Source of the DNA: Impatiens glandulifera
Lineage: Eukaryota; Streptophyta; Magnoliopsida; Ericales; Balsaminaceae
Assembly: GCF_907164915.1 (NCBI RefSeq)
Contig: NC_061867.1
Location: forward strand, 32,609,751 to 32,673,750
Direction: 5' to 3'
Length of the DNA stretch: 64,000 nt
Both the position numbers and the translations under genes were made by a program. The notes beneath the pieces are model-generated. The model worked only from the letters and a program-made list of their open reading frames with translations, did not search any database and had not been told where the DNA came from. This document shows, piece by piece, positions 48,108 to 59,230 of this stretch. Numbering within the stretch: the first letter of the stretch is position 1; each line of letters starts with the position of its first letter.

Positions 48108-48969
48108 TGTTAGAATTATCCTAATTAGGTCCTAATATAATGTGTGATAAATTAAAATTTGAATACGGCGTAACTTAATTTATTTTCTAAATCTTCTCTT
48201 TCTTTAGAATAGAAATGGTCTTTAATCCTCTTTTTCCTTAGACTTTCTTTAGATGGAATGATTATTACAATTGACGAGTACGTCAATGATTTTCTCTTTC
48301 TATTGATGCATACGCAAAGGAGAATTTTTCGTACTTCAAATGGAGACCATTACCATTATCAAATAATGAACATTAAGTTAGTTATTATAGTTAGGTCATT
48401 TCTAATTTATCCCCTTAATAAAACTAGAAATGCCACTTAGATATCCTCATTTTATATTCATGACAAATACACCTATAATTCATAAACTTAATTTCACATT
48501 AGATCACATTATTTTGACTTATATGAAATATGACATTTTCACAATTATTTATTATATACTAGTGACCCCATAAATTGGATCATGTATGTACAAAAATAAA
48601 TGTATCATCCATAATGCGCCTGAAGTTTATGTCATCTCAATCATATGTTGTATAAACAGTTTTATCAATTAATTATATCAATATAGGACCAAAGAGCTTG
48701 TTGTTTTATTTAAGCACAACTAGACTCAACAGTGATCACATAAATCAATATAATTAATTGATAAATTATATCATGAATGTGAGAAATTAAATTAAATGCA
48801 AGGTGATCTTTTCATGTCAATTTTCAACTGGCCCTACTTGACTTTAGTGATATCATACTTTAAACATAATTATACAAAGTGTAATGAACTGAATAATACT
48901 TGATTTCTGATCAGATAAAACCTCATAAACATCTATAAAATAACTAAATTGAAAGACAACCAAACTACA
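48108..48969 (-). mobile_element. Copia LTR (3' LTR of minus-strand element 2)
   Basis: Bounded by TGTTAGAATT on the left and AACTACA on the right, so it reads TGTAGTT...TAACA on the - strand. A polypurine tract and an RNase H C-terminus lie immediately outside its right edge, as expected for a 3' LTR. No partner LTR was seen in the window. Confidence 0.65.
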
Positions 48970-48981
48970 AACTCCCACTGA
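48970..48981 (-). other. Polypurine tract of Copia element 2
   Basis: Reads AGTGGGAGTTTG-like on the - strand next to the LTR edge. It is the plus-strand primer site of LTR retroelements. Confidence 0.6.
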
Positions 48982-48983
48982 AG

Positions 48984-49193
48984 TTAGAGATTAACGATCT
49001 CTATGACACTCATACGAGCAATATTCTCATGAAAGATATTAGACGATAAATACATTGTCAAGGAGTTTATAAGCACGGAGTTTGTACATAAATATTTTAT
49101 AGAAATATATCCACTTTGTATCATTTCCTTCATAACAAAAAACTTGATATCAATATTACTTGATTTGATGCCTAGTAAGTATTTGTTTGACAA
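48984..49193 (-). pseudogene. Copia RNase H C-terminus (element 2)
   Basis: The frame reads NIDIKFFVMKEMIQSG, ISIKYLCTNS and FHENIARMSV, matching the KHID.K.F...EH......LTK.L tail of Copia RNase H. The upstream part is missing. Confidence 0.75.
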
Positions 49194-49199
49194 TTATTT

Positions 49200-49466
49200 A
49201 AAAAAAAGTCTAAACCAAATAGCGGAAAAAGTAACCCGAAGAGGATTTCATATTGTTTGGCATCTCATAAGATCGGAGTCAAAATAGTCAATGATATTAA
49301 GACTATACGACCTCCTATATATGAGCATTTAATTCTTAGTTCTTTTTAAATATCTCATAACTATTGGACTAATTAATATCAAACAAAACTTGTGACAAAC
49401 TTCGTTCATCTGGCAAACTTGGGATTTTAATGAAATGGTTTTAACCGTTTTCCAAAAAAAAAACAT
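49200..49466 (+). mobile_element. LINE 3' end fragment with poly(A)
   Basis: TTTTAATGAAATGGTTTTAACC then CGTTTTCC and an A10 run (49457-49466) form a plant LINE 3' terminus. It sits between two pieces of Copia element 2. The left boundary is uncertain and the target duplication was not resolved. Confidence 0.6.
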
Positions 49467-49830
49467 GTGGCAAACAAAATGTCACCCACATATAAAACTA
49501 TAATTATGTGTTTACTCACACTGAACTTGTGATACACAAATCATCGATTAAATTCACCTCAATACCAAAAGAGATAATTATTTTTTAAAATTTATGATAC
49601 CACTGACGAGACGCTTCTTTAAGTCCATTGATCAATTTCTTTAATTTGAAAAGCATATTAATTTGGTTTCTCAACACAAAGTTTTCTCATTGTACCAAAT
49701 CATTTTTCAATGTCTCCATTGAGAAACTCCTTAATATCTATTTTGTTGGAGCTCCATATCAAAATATGTAATGAGTGCCATATATTGTCCTTAAAGAGTC
49801 ACTTGATTAAACTGAATTGTCGGAAAGACA
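49467..49830 (-). pseudogene. Copia reverse transcriptase fragment (element 2)
   Basis: Minus-strand frames give FKLKKLINGLKEASRQWY-like sequence (about 49645-49595), the Copia KLKKSIYGLKQASRQWY motif, and then YMWVTF or YVGDI near 49490 for the YVDDI box. Frameshifts and stops occur throughout. Adjacent to the LTR of element 1. Confidence 0.75.
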
Positions 49831-49941
49831 CTTAATTTTAAGGTTGTTAAGTTTTTACTTCATGAATTTGATCAACACTTTCTTGTTACTCTTAATTTTT
49901 GAACTTTATCATCAATAGGAATAAAATCCTTATCAATATCA

Positions 49942-50227
49942 AAACACATATTTATAGTGGTTCACTCAAATGAGCTACGTCCACTTCAGTCGCCACCAGA
50001 TTTCATTATAAAGAAGGAGAATGAATATAGAGTTTTCATCTCACACTTTATCTCTCTAGAATTACGTTGTAAGCTCCTTAATAATAACATATTTATAGGG
50101 TAAGCATTCATGTAATAAAACTTAAATAACTCTTGGTCATGCCCAAGCCTAAAACCAAATACAAACCCAATAAACTCTAATTAACAATTGTAGAGTTTAT
50201 TATAATTGTAGGCTCTATAACTCAATA
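49942..50227 (-). mobile_element. Copia LTR (3' LTR of minus-strand element 1), truncated
   Basis: Matches 54227-54601 from ACACAGATTTATAGTGG to CATAACTCAA. It lacks roughly the last 80 bases (U5/R end on -). Its right edge carries the PPT. It is much diverged from the 5' LTR. Confidence 0.8.
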
Positions 50228-50240
50228 ATCTCCCACTTGG
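50228..50240 (-). other. Polypurine tract of Copia element 1
   Basis: Reads CCAAGTGGGAGATT on the - strand, immediately before the LTR. This is the classical Copia PPT form. Confidence 0.75.
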
Positions 50241-50289
50241 AAACTAAATTCATCATCTCTCGATCGGTAGCGACTTTCCATCCGGTATC

Positions 50290-50777
50290 TTAATGAAGAA
50301 TACCAACTGAAGTTGCACACAACTTTAGTTTCTCATTTGTCACAGTTTTCGTTAGCATATCAGCTGAATTCTCACTCCCAGGAATTTTCGTAAGAGATAA
50401 TACTCCATCTTCTAAAGATGATCGGATGATATGATAACAAACAAGTATATGATATGTCCTTCCATGATAAACTATATTCTTTTCCAAATGAATGGCACTC
50501 TGACTGTCGTATCAAAATACACTTCCTTCGTAGTCTTGACCCAATTCTTGCAAAAAGGTTGTAACCACATCATCTCCTCGGTAGCTTTTGTCACAGCAAC
50601 ATACTCTGCCTCACAATTGGAAAGAGCAACAATCTTCTGCAATTTTAAAACCCATCTAATTGCAGTATCTCCCAAAGTATAAATGTACCATGTTGTGCTC
50701 ATCCTACTATCAACATCACTACTATTGTCAGCATCAACATATTCTTCCAAACCCATATTAGACTTTCGAAAGCACAA
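50290..50777 (-). pseudogene. Copia RNase H domain (element 1)
   Basis: Minus-strand frames contain EYVDADNSSDVDSRMSTTWY, VLKLQKIVALSNCEAEYVA and ATEEMMWL, then SLTKIPGSENSADMLTK at 50290-50487. These are RNase H and its tail. The RNA/DNA hybrid nuclease is broken by a frameshift near 50475. Confidence 0.85.
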
Positions 50778-50837
50778 AGCGAGACCCGTACTTCCTCTTA
50801 AGTATTGTAGTATCCACTTTACTATTTCCCAATGTTA

Positions 50838-52010
50838 TCAACCCAGGTTGCTCATGTATTTGCTAACAACTCCCACGATATGTGTTATGTATAGTCTTGT
50901 GCAAACCATTACATACATAATACAACCAATGGTAGAGGCATACAGAACAATGTCCATGTAATTTTTCTCATCCACTATTGAAGGTGACTGATCTTTAGAA
51001 AGTCTGAATTGACTAGTTAAGGGGATAGTAATTGGTTTTGCATCATACAAGTTGAACATGCTAAGAACTTTCTTCACATATTCTTCTTGTGAAAGCTTGA
51101 GAACTTCTTCATCCCTGAAAATTCTCATCCAAATGATTTATTTTGTAGCACCAAAAAACCTCATTGCAAAATTTTCAGACAACTCTTTCTTGAGTTTGTT
51201 AATCTCATACAAACTTTCTCCAGCAATAAACATGTCATTAACGTAGAGAGGCAAAATAATGTATGATTTAACAAAACTCTTTATATAGTAGTAGTGATCA
51301 GTTTCACACATTGTTACTTTTCATTAAGCTATCGAAATTTTTGTACCATTGCCTTGGAGCCTATTTCAAACCATATAGACTCTTCTGAAGCTTACACACA
51401 AGATCATCTTTTTCTTTGATTTCAAATCCTTCTGGTTGTCGCATTTAAATCTCTTCATCTAAATCACCATGAAGAAAAGCAGTTTTGACATTTAGTTTGT
51501 TGAAGATGAATGTCTTCTTCCATAACCAAACTCAAAATAGTTCTAATTGTCATCAATTTAACTACTAGAGAGTAGATCTCAATGTAGTCAATACCTTCTT
51601 TCTGTTGAAATCATTTCACAACTAATCTTGCCTTGTACCTCATAGTTTTATAATGTTCTTATTTAATCCTGAAAATGCATTTGTTGTGAAGTTTTTTCTT
51701 TCCCTTTGGAAGCTTAGTGAGCTTCCAAGTCTAATTCAACGTCAAAGAGTCCAGCTCATCTTTCAATGTAGACTCCCACTTAACCGATTCATCATATTGT
51801 ATTGTTTCCTCATAGTATTCAGGTTCACCTCTATCTGTCAACAAGATATAGTGTAGAGATGGAGACCACCTCATGATTGGTGTTTGATTCCTTTACAATC
51901 TTCTCAACTGTATAACCGGTGTTTGCTGATTTGCCCTTGGAGCCTTGTACTCAATAATTTCATCTTCAACAACACACTAGTCTTCTTTGATAGTCGGAAT
52001 ATATTCATCT
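50838..52010 (-). pseudogene. Copia reverse transcriptase (element 1), degenerate
   Basis: The C-terminal part at 51128-50838 reads LSQEEYVKKVLSMFNLYDAK and STIGCIMYVMVCTR. Upstream, the catalytic box reads YVNDM at 51245-51231 instead of YVDDM. SLYGLK is followed by a TAG at 51363-51361 where CAG (Gln) is normal. Several frameshifts to about 52010. Confidence 0.82.
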
Positions 52011-52015
52011 AAAAA

Positions 52016-52615
52016 TTATCTCAAATCAACCGTACCAGTCTCTTCCAACATGGAATAACCATCTAATGTCTTCCCAATACAATCTTTGTAGATTACATGT
52101 TTATTGAAGATAACATTTCTGCTACAAATGATCTTCCGATTTTGATTATTCTTTATACAATAACCAAACTCGATATCACCATAACCAATGAAAAAACATT
52201 TATTAGAATTTGGTTCAAGTTTGCTCCTATCACATTCATTAACATGAACATATGATAAACAAAAAAACACTTTCAAATAATAAAGGTTTATCTTTTTATT
52301 GCTCCAGACTTCTTTAGGAATTTTGAATTCAAGAGGAATAAAGGGTCCCCTGTTTATCAAGTAGGCAGCAATATTGATAGCTTCTGCCCCGAAGGTTTTA
52401 GGCAGCCTTGCATGTAATCCCATGCTCCTAGCACGTTCATTCAATGTTCGTTTCATCTGTTCAACTACTCCATTCTCTTGAGGCGTTTGGGGAACAATCT
52501 TGACCATACTGATCTCATTTACATCACAATATTCTTTGACATCTGAATTGATGTACTCGCCTCCATTGTCGAATCTCAAGAAGTTAACTTTTTGATTTGT
52601 TTTATTTTCAACCAA
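52016..52615 (-). pseudogene. Copia integrase core (element 1)
   Basis: A 199-residue open stretch with LRFDNGGEYINSDV, PQTPQENGVVEQMKRTLNER and GAEAINIAAYLINRGP, then the C-terminal CFFIGYGDIEFGYCI. It contains the second Asp and the Glu of the D-D-E set. The N-terminal zinc-binding part is disrupted at about 52620-52940, with LKVLKD-like remains. Confidence 0.88.
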
Positions 52616-52940
52616 AGTCTTCCATTTTTTGAAACCACAAATAAATTATATTTGTTCTTCATAAATATACACATACCTTTCTCGTCGAATCATCTATAAA
52701 CGTCACGTAGTAGTGTGATCCTCCAATATAAGAAATAGGTGCAGGTCCCCACACATCAGTGTGTACCAACTCTAGCCTTTTTTTAGCTTCTTCCCAATCT
52801 TTAAGCAACTCACTCATTTAAATTTTCTAAGAATGTAATTTTTCACATAATTGATGTTCAACATACTTCAGTTCTAGAATCTGTCCAATCTTCAAAATAA
52901 TTTTCAACCCTTTTTCATTCATATGGCCTAACTTTCAATG

Positions 52941-53855
52941 TCATAGCTCATTGTCCTTCGAGTCATCAACTATAATAGTAACCGTTTCTCTGCAAGTTAA
53001 AGTTATGTATAACATTCCTGTTTTGTGACCTCGAGCAACAACTATTTCTCCTTTAGTCACCTTCCACACACCATTTCCACAACTGAAATTGTGACGTTCT
53101 TCATCAAGTTGTGTAACTGGAATCAAACTGTGCATTAAACCTGTAATGTATCTCACTTTATTAATCATCCAAACAGAACCATTTGTCATCTTCAATTTGA
53201 TGTCCCCCATGCCAACAATATCTAATGGCTCACCATTTGTGAGATAAACTTTCCCATAATTTCCAACCACATAATTCTCCATTAAGTCTATGTGGTCAGT
53301 GGTGTGGAAAGATGCTCCTAAGTTCAAAACTAATGAATCTATCGGGTTATCAATAGATAGAAGTAATGCATTAATGATAGTTTCTGTAACAACGTTGGAT
53401 GCATCTTTTTTATCACCACTATTTTTTTTCGGTGCTTTGCAGTTCCTCTTCAAATGACTTTGTTTACCACAATTCCAGCACTCAAATGTCCGCCCAAACA
53501 TGGATTCACTCCTCTTGCTCCTCAACATAGATATACTCTTACCTCGGTTGAAATTTCTATTATTATCTATGCCCCTGTATTCCATATTCATAGTAAAGAA
53601 TTTGAACGTTTCACCATAATCCATTTTACAAACCTCTTTAGTAAGAGTGTGATCTTTAACTTCAACAAATTTCATTTTAACATTTCCAACTGAATTACCA
53701 ATTGATGTCCTCATAGGTTTCCATCTATTTGGTAGAGATGCTAACAAAATCAGGTTACTAACTTTGTCCCCAAAATCCATCTCAACAGATAGCAATTGAT
53801 TCACAATTTTATTGAATTCATTCAAATGAGTAGTGACAGATGTACCATCAACCAT
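52941..53855 (-). pseudogene. Copia gag C-terminus, zinc knuckle and protease (element 1)
   Basis: A 304-residue open stretch. The gag part starts VDGTSVTTHLNEFNKIVNQL, then comes an intact CCHC knuckle CWNCGKQSHLKRNC, then the protease region LVLNLGASFHTTDH. The catalytic Asp of D-S-G is Asn here (NLG), so protease would be inactive. It continues into the linker VWKVTKGEIVVARGHKTG before integrase. N-terminal gag lies at 53856-54212 with frameshifts. Confidence 0.88.
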
Positions 53856-54212
53856 TCTTAAGTAAAATAATTTTTACATTAAGTGTACTTTGTTGTTGCT
53901 AGATGGTTTCTCATACATATCAGAAAGATATTTCATCAGACCTATGGTGGTCTTCTCCTTTTGTACATTGTGAGCCCGTCTTGGCTAACGTCAATTTGAC
54001 AACTCCCAAATCTTGTCTACCAAAGAGTTTTCATTCAGTTTCATCCAACTTCTCTAGTTTCTCACTCAAAGGAACATGAAGCTTATTTCCCTAGAGATAA
54101 TCTTCAATTTGCATCCTCCAAAAGGCATAATTTGTCACATCGAATATTCCAAATTTATGTCATATACTGTTCTCGCTTTCAATCATTTCCAATTCTCCAA
54201 TCTAGCCTCGTA

Positions 54213-54224
54213 GCTCTGATACTA
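54213..54224 (-). other. Primer-binding site of Copia element 1
   Basis: Reads TAGTATCAGAGC on the - strand, one base off TGGTATCAGAGC, complementary to the 3' end of initiator tRNA-Met. It is two bases inside the LTR. Confidence 0.85.
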
Positions 54225-54226
54225 GT

Positions 54227-54601
54227 TGTTAGGATTTGTATCTCGCAAATCAGACCTGTTTGAAACGATCTGTAAAAAAAATTCAAGAAAGAAGAACAAA
54301 AAGAAACACAGATTTATAGTGGTTTACTCAAATGAGCTACGTCCACGTCAGCCGCCACCATATTTCACTATGAATAAGAAGAAGAAGAATAAATATAGAG
54401 TTTTTCCCTCACATTTTATCTCATTATAATTATGTCTTATTCATGTAAACCCTTAATAATCACATATTTATAGGGAAAACATTCAGGTAATACACCTAAA
54501 TAACTCTTGGTCAGGCCCAAGGCCAAAACCAAATACAAACCCAATAAATTTGAATTAACAATTGTAGAGTTTATTATAAGTGTATGCTCCATAACTCAAC
54601 A
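54227..54601 (-). mobile_element. Copia LTR (5' LTR of minus-strand element 1)
   Basis: 375 bases bounded by TGTTAGGATT and CATAACTCAACA, i.e. TG...CA on the - strand. Contains CTATAAATCTGTG (TATA-like) on -. It carries a stretch shared with the fragments at 13039-13320 and 49942-50227. Confidence 0.88.
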
Positions 54602-55119
54602 TGTAATGCATGGAAGAATTTTGATGCATGATAGATGCATGAAAAAAGAGTGTATTATGACGAGATGTTGTAGAATATGTCATAAAGAGGTAGAGTCAGC
54701 GCATCACTTGACCTTACATTATGATGGACTATGATGGGGTGGTTGCGATTTGGATCTTATTATGAAACATTAATGGTATTTAGTGGGTTATGTCATAATT
54801 TATCATTAGTTGTTGGAAAGTGTGGATAGAGATAGTGAGCTTGGTCCCACATATCTTTTAGTTGATCATTTGGCTTGAAAAGAACCGTAGAATGTTTAGT
54901 GATCGTCATCGATTAATTCGTTTAGTACAGAATGCTATTATTATTAAAATCAAGAGGTTCATTGGGTAAATGGGAGACAGTTGGGGAACTCATTGATCTT
55001 CTCAAGGACCTATGTGTTCGTTAAATTTGTTCTTTTTGTTTAATACTTTTTTGGCCATTGGTGAACTTTCTTGTGTTCTGTTTTTTTCTAACTATTTTTC
55101 TTTCAATATTTAGTACTTT
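54602..55119 (+). pseudogene. LINE C-terminal zinc-finger (zf-RVT) fragment
   Basis: The frame at 54606-54734 reads HGRILMHDRCMKKE, CCRICHKEVESAHHLTLHYD, the zf-RVT motif with the final Cys changed to Tyr. After a stop, degenerate tail sequence follows to the LTR at 55120. The Copia LTR directly abuts its left side. Confidence 0.75.
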
Positions 55120-56870
55120 TGTTGGAAAAAATTAAAAACAAAGTAAAGAAAATAGTTAATTAAGTGAGAAGTAATTAACTTAAAAATAAACAAAAGCTTT
55201 GAAACATTAAACAGCTGAATTTTGATGATGTTTAATTAGAATAAAGTTGGATGTTTAATTAGGATAAAGCTAAGTATTTTATTTTTTTTGTGCAGGTGCA
55301 TAAGACTATGCTAATTTAGACGTTGTCTAAGCAGGCTAATTAGAAATAGTTAGACGCGGTAGTCTAACTCCTTTAGACTTGGTCTAAAGGGAAACAGAGT
55401 TAGACGTGGTAGTCTAACTCCTTTAGACTTGGTATTAAGGGAAACGTAGTTAGACGTGGTAGTCTAGCTCATTTAGACTTGGTCTAAAGGAAAACGTAGT
55501 TAGACGTGGTAGTCTAACTCCTTTAGACTTGATCTAAAGGGAAACGTAGTTAGACATCTTTAGACTTGGTCTAAAGGAAAATGTAGTTAGATGTAGTAGT
55601 CTAACTCCTTTTGACTTGGTCTAATGGGAAACGTAGTTAGACGTGGTAGTCTAACTCCTTTAGACTTGGTCTAAAGGGAAACGTAGTTAGACGTGGTAGT
55701 CTAACTCCTTTAGACTTGGTCTAAAGGGAAACGTAGTTAGACGAGGACGTCTAACTCCTTTAGACTTGGTCTAAAGGGATCGAGGACGTCTAACTCCTTT
55801 AGACTTGGACTAAAGGGATGCGTAGTTATACGAGGACGTCTAACTCTTTTATACTTGGTCTAAAGTGATGCGTAGTTAGACGAGGACGTCTAACTCTTTT
55901 AGACTTGGTCTAAAGGGATGCGTAGTTAGACGAGGATGTCTAACTCCTTTAGACTTGGTCCAAATGGATACGTAGTTAGACGAGGACGTCTAACTCCTTT
56001 AGACTTGGACTAATGGAACACGTCTAATGTCTTGCTTTAGTAGCCATCTGAAAAAAGCATACGTCTGACCACGATCAACTAGATGTCTGCTATTCCTGCT
56101 CTACTCACTTCTGTGCAGTCTATCAAGCCAGCTAATTGTATGAAATGAACGAACATCAGGTACGCAAATATCCTTCCAACTTCCTGTTTAGTACAAGATA
56201 ACTTCAGAGGATATTTGGTACACTACCTGTTAGGTACTGCCACGATCCATTTGCTCAGAGTCTGTTGTATTCTAGTACTATGGGCGGCCTTCCAACGGAC
56301 ACTTGCCACGTGTCCACAAATAAGATTCGACCGTTGGTGTCTTTCTACTACAAATAGATGCTCAAGACAACGGATGAATCGCCTTACTAAAGTAATCTTA
56401 CAGAATCACTGATTTAAACACTTGCTTACTCATTCACTCTTGCTCTTACTAATCTCCATCATCATTCAAGGTCAAGAGAGAAAATTAATTACTGTCTATC
56501 TGTGAGAATATTGTAAGTTGAACAGATGTTGTTCTATTCAACAAAGAGTTAGCTAGCTCAGTAAGTTGTATTTGATTCAAATTATTTAGTGGATATCCTT
56601 CCGGTTGTGGAAGAAGGGGTGACGTAGAAGTTTTATCTCCGAACATCCATAAAACTCCCTGTGTTCTTTACTTTTTGCCATTTACCTTCCATCGGTTTAA
56701 AGCTTCAAATCCGACGAACACTTCCACACTTGAATCTGTTTCAAGAGTTCGAAGGATATGTGAAGAATAGAAACAGATATTAATCCCTCACGGTATTATT
56801 ATCGAATCGTTTATCATAGCTCTTAACAATAGTCAGACCCTAGTCTCTATTGTTAGCACTGATCCTATCA
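55120..56870 (+). mobile_element. 1.75-kb LTR of a large LTR retroelement (5' LTR)
   Basis: Starts TGTTGGAAAAAATT, ends GATCCTATCA, and is followed by a PBS. Homologous to the solo LTR at 61490-63371 in its 3' half (CACTACC.GTT, GCTCAGA..CTGTTGT, CCTTCCGGTTG.GGAAGAAGG, ACATCCATAAAC). The U3 half is filled by a tandem array. Confidence 0.85.
55310..56040 (+). repeat. 50-base tandem array in LTR U3, about 13 units
   Basis: Unit: TTAGACGTGGTAGTCTAACT plus CCTTTAGACTTGGTCTAAAGGGAAACGTAG-type sequence. Period about 50 bases, with some 36-38-base units. Later units change to GACGAGGACGTCTAACTCC. Each unit contains palindromic TTAGAC...GTCTAA and CTTTAGAC...GTCTAAAG. Confidence 0.92.
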
Positions 56871-56872
56871 AG

Positions 56873-56884
56873 TGGTATTAGAGC
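56873..56884 (+). other. Primer-binding site next to the 1.75-kb LTR
   Basis: TGGTATTAGAGC, one base from TGGTATCAGAGC, which is complementary to tRNA-iMet. Two bases after the LTR end. Confidence 0.85.
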
Positions 56885-56922
56885 ATCGTTTTCTATTCTC
56901 AAGCTTCTAAAGAACCTTAATC

Positions 56923-57860
56923 ATGACTAAAGATGCCAGTTCCTCCAAGATTCTTATGTTTTCGAAAAAAAACTACATCATGTGGAAGAAGAGAGTTCGT
57001 GCTCATCTTGCTTCCATAGATGATGACATGTGGAGTGTTATCACAAAATGACAAATCTGAGTGGACAAATGAAGATAAGAGGAAGAACAATCTCGAGAAC
57101 TTGGCCATGGATATCTTATACAGATCTCTTGATGATAACATGTTTAACTAAATCATATCATGCGAGTCTGTCAAAGAATTTTGGGAAAGACTCACTCAAT
57201 TCTATGATGGAAATGAGAAAACCAAAGAAAATAATATTAAGGTTGCCACCCAGCAGTTTGACAACTTTAAGATGCATCCTAGAGAGACGATGTGTGAGTT
57301 TGATGCAAGATTCAGAAAATCGTCACCACTCTCTCTATTCTGGGCAAGACCTACAGCAATAGAGAGATTGCTATAAAGGTCATGCGAGCTTTTCCCAGGG
57401 AGGGGGAAATCAAGACTATAGCGATGAGGGAGTCCAAAGACCTCAATAAGATGGAGCTCTTTGACTTGTTTACCGATTTGAAGGCCTATGAGTTCGAGTT
57501 GAACTTTAGGAATGAAGTGGAGCAACCCACATCCACCATCATAACCAAGGCTTTGGTGAGTGCTGAGGAGCCACCAGCTGCCACTAAAGTAAAGACGGTT
57601 GCCCAGTAGCTCAACAGCGACGCAATGGCTCTCTTTGTGAAGAAATTCGGCAATTCATGAAGAAGAGCAATTCTAAATCAAACTCTTCAAGCAATAACAA
57701 TGATGATAAGACTAACTCTAAGGCTAACGTGAAGTGTTTTAACTATGGAAAACTAGGTCATTACAAAGCGGAGTGTAGGAAGCCAAAACGTGATGAGAAA
57801 AAGAAAGACAACGAGAAAGAGTTGAAGGCTCTCATGGCGGCTGACAGCAAGGCTATGTAG
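56923..57860 (+). pseudogene. Copia-type gag (UBN2 family) with zinc knuckle, degenerate
   Basis: Capsid-like protein of the element. It starts with ATG at 56923 (MTKDASSSKILMFSKKNY), then a stop after SVITK. Shifted frames continue KEFWERLTQFYDG, FKMHPRETMCEFDARF, then IAIKVMRAFPREGEIKTI and LFDLFTDLKAYEFELNFR, the UBN2 pattern. A knuckle at about 57736-57777 reads CFNYGKLGHYKAEC, with the second Cys replaced by Tyr. Further stops at about 57607 and 57657 and one at 57858. No protease, RT or integrase follows. Confidence 0.85.
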
Positions 57861-58802
57861 ATCCAAAGCTACTCAAATGACTCATCATCCAATGATAGTG
57901 ATGATGAAGAGCTTGCTTGCTTTATGACAAGAGAAGAGGAAAACTCTGAGGTATTTGATTTCTCTTCAGAAGAGTTTATACGAGATGACTTAGTTACTGC
58001 ACTCAGTGGCATGGTCATGGAGTACAGAAAGTTATCTGACTCTCAAAATGAAATAAGGTAAAAATCTGAAATCGTTAAACCTATTTTATATCAAACTACT
58101 AGTTCAAAAGTTTTTGAAAACAATATGGTCGAGATCTTATTTGAAAATGAGAAACTTAAAGAAAAGGTTCAAACAATGCTTTCTGAAAAACCAACGTTTA
58201 ACTTATATTGTCAGTTCTTGGACAAGGTCTACAGAAGCTGTCAAATATTAGATTAGCCTGTTAAGGCCTACCGGATGCAAATCCGGTTTGGGATATGACA
58301 AAGCTATCCCAGATAAGTCTAGTGAAAAGTTAAACTCAGCAATAGACATGTTTAAGCCAATAAGCTTTGTCAAAGAAAGTTTAACTAATAATGGAACTGA
58401 TCCAAGCTATGAGGATCTAACCTTAAAGGATGAGATTATTTATGTTCTACCAACTGTAAGCTAGTTGAAACCTAGAAAGGAAACAGCCAACAAGTCTGGC
58501 ATATCAAAACCTGACAAGAAGTCAATATGTTTTCAACAAAAACAATTCTCTAAAGTGAAGGGATCAGCTTCTAGTAGGAAGACGTCTGCTAAGTCTAAAT
58601 CATACGTACTAATCACAACACAAAATATGAAGTCCATCAGAATAACTCAAATATGGATTCCTAAGAGATTGATTGACCGAGGACCCAAGTGAATGTGGGT
58701 ACATAAAGTTGTAAATACGTTTTTGGGTAGGTGATACAGGGCAATTGCATGGAGGAAACTTGGAGAACACTCTTTTGAGAACATGATCCAGTAGATCAAC
58801 AA
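57861..58802 (+). other. Degenerate gag-downstream linker
   Basis: Coding-like but stop-ridden: acidic SNDSSSNDSDDEELACFM near 57885, a Lys-rich stretch, and IWIPKRLIDRGPK at 58651-58689. I see no protease catalytic motif or integrase. Confidence 0.5.
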
Positions 58803-59230
58803 GTGGATGTCGTGGAAATGTTCCGTTCTCTCGAGTACTCCGACCTCATGAAGTATCTCGGCGGTCCTTATGTTTTCAACGAAAAGGAGGTCCGTGAGTT
58901 TTTCAAGACGGAGAATGTGGTTGGAGATTCGTTAACGGCGATGGTGAATGGAAAGTCTATCTTCTTCGATGAATCGGTGTATGCTGAGTTCTTTGAACTA
59001 CCATAAGAGGGTCACACCTTTGACATAGCAATTCCAGCCGAATCTATTTCAGAAATGCAGATCGTCTTCTCAAACGATGACAGTTCAATCAGACTGAACA
59101 GGAAGATGAAGGTCCTAAAGCCCCACTTCATTCTTCTAAACAACATTGTGGCGAAGGCTCTTCAGGGTAGGGCAGGTTTGTTCGACCTGTATAGCCAAGA
59201 CTGTTTCGATTACATGACGACAATATAAAA
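58803..59230 (+). pseudogene. Plant transposon-protein-like domain, degenerate
   Basis: The open frame at 58803-59006 reads DVVEMFRSLEYSDLMKYLGG and FNEKEVREFFKT, with a stop at 59004-59006. The same frame continues IAIPAESISEMQIVF, MKVLKPHFILLNNIVAKALQ and AGLFDLYSQDCFDYMT to about 59226. From memory this resembles proteins encoded in many asterid retroelements (putative plant transposon protein, sometimes mislabelled dystroglycan-like). The function is unknown. Confidence 0.55.

Noticed and set aside
55310..56040. CRISPR-like regular repeats
   Set aside because: Whole units repeat without unique spacers, the context is a plant LTR, and no cas genes exist.
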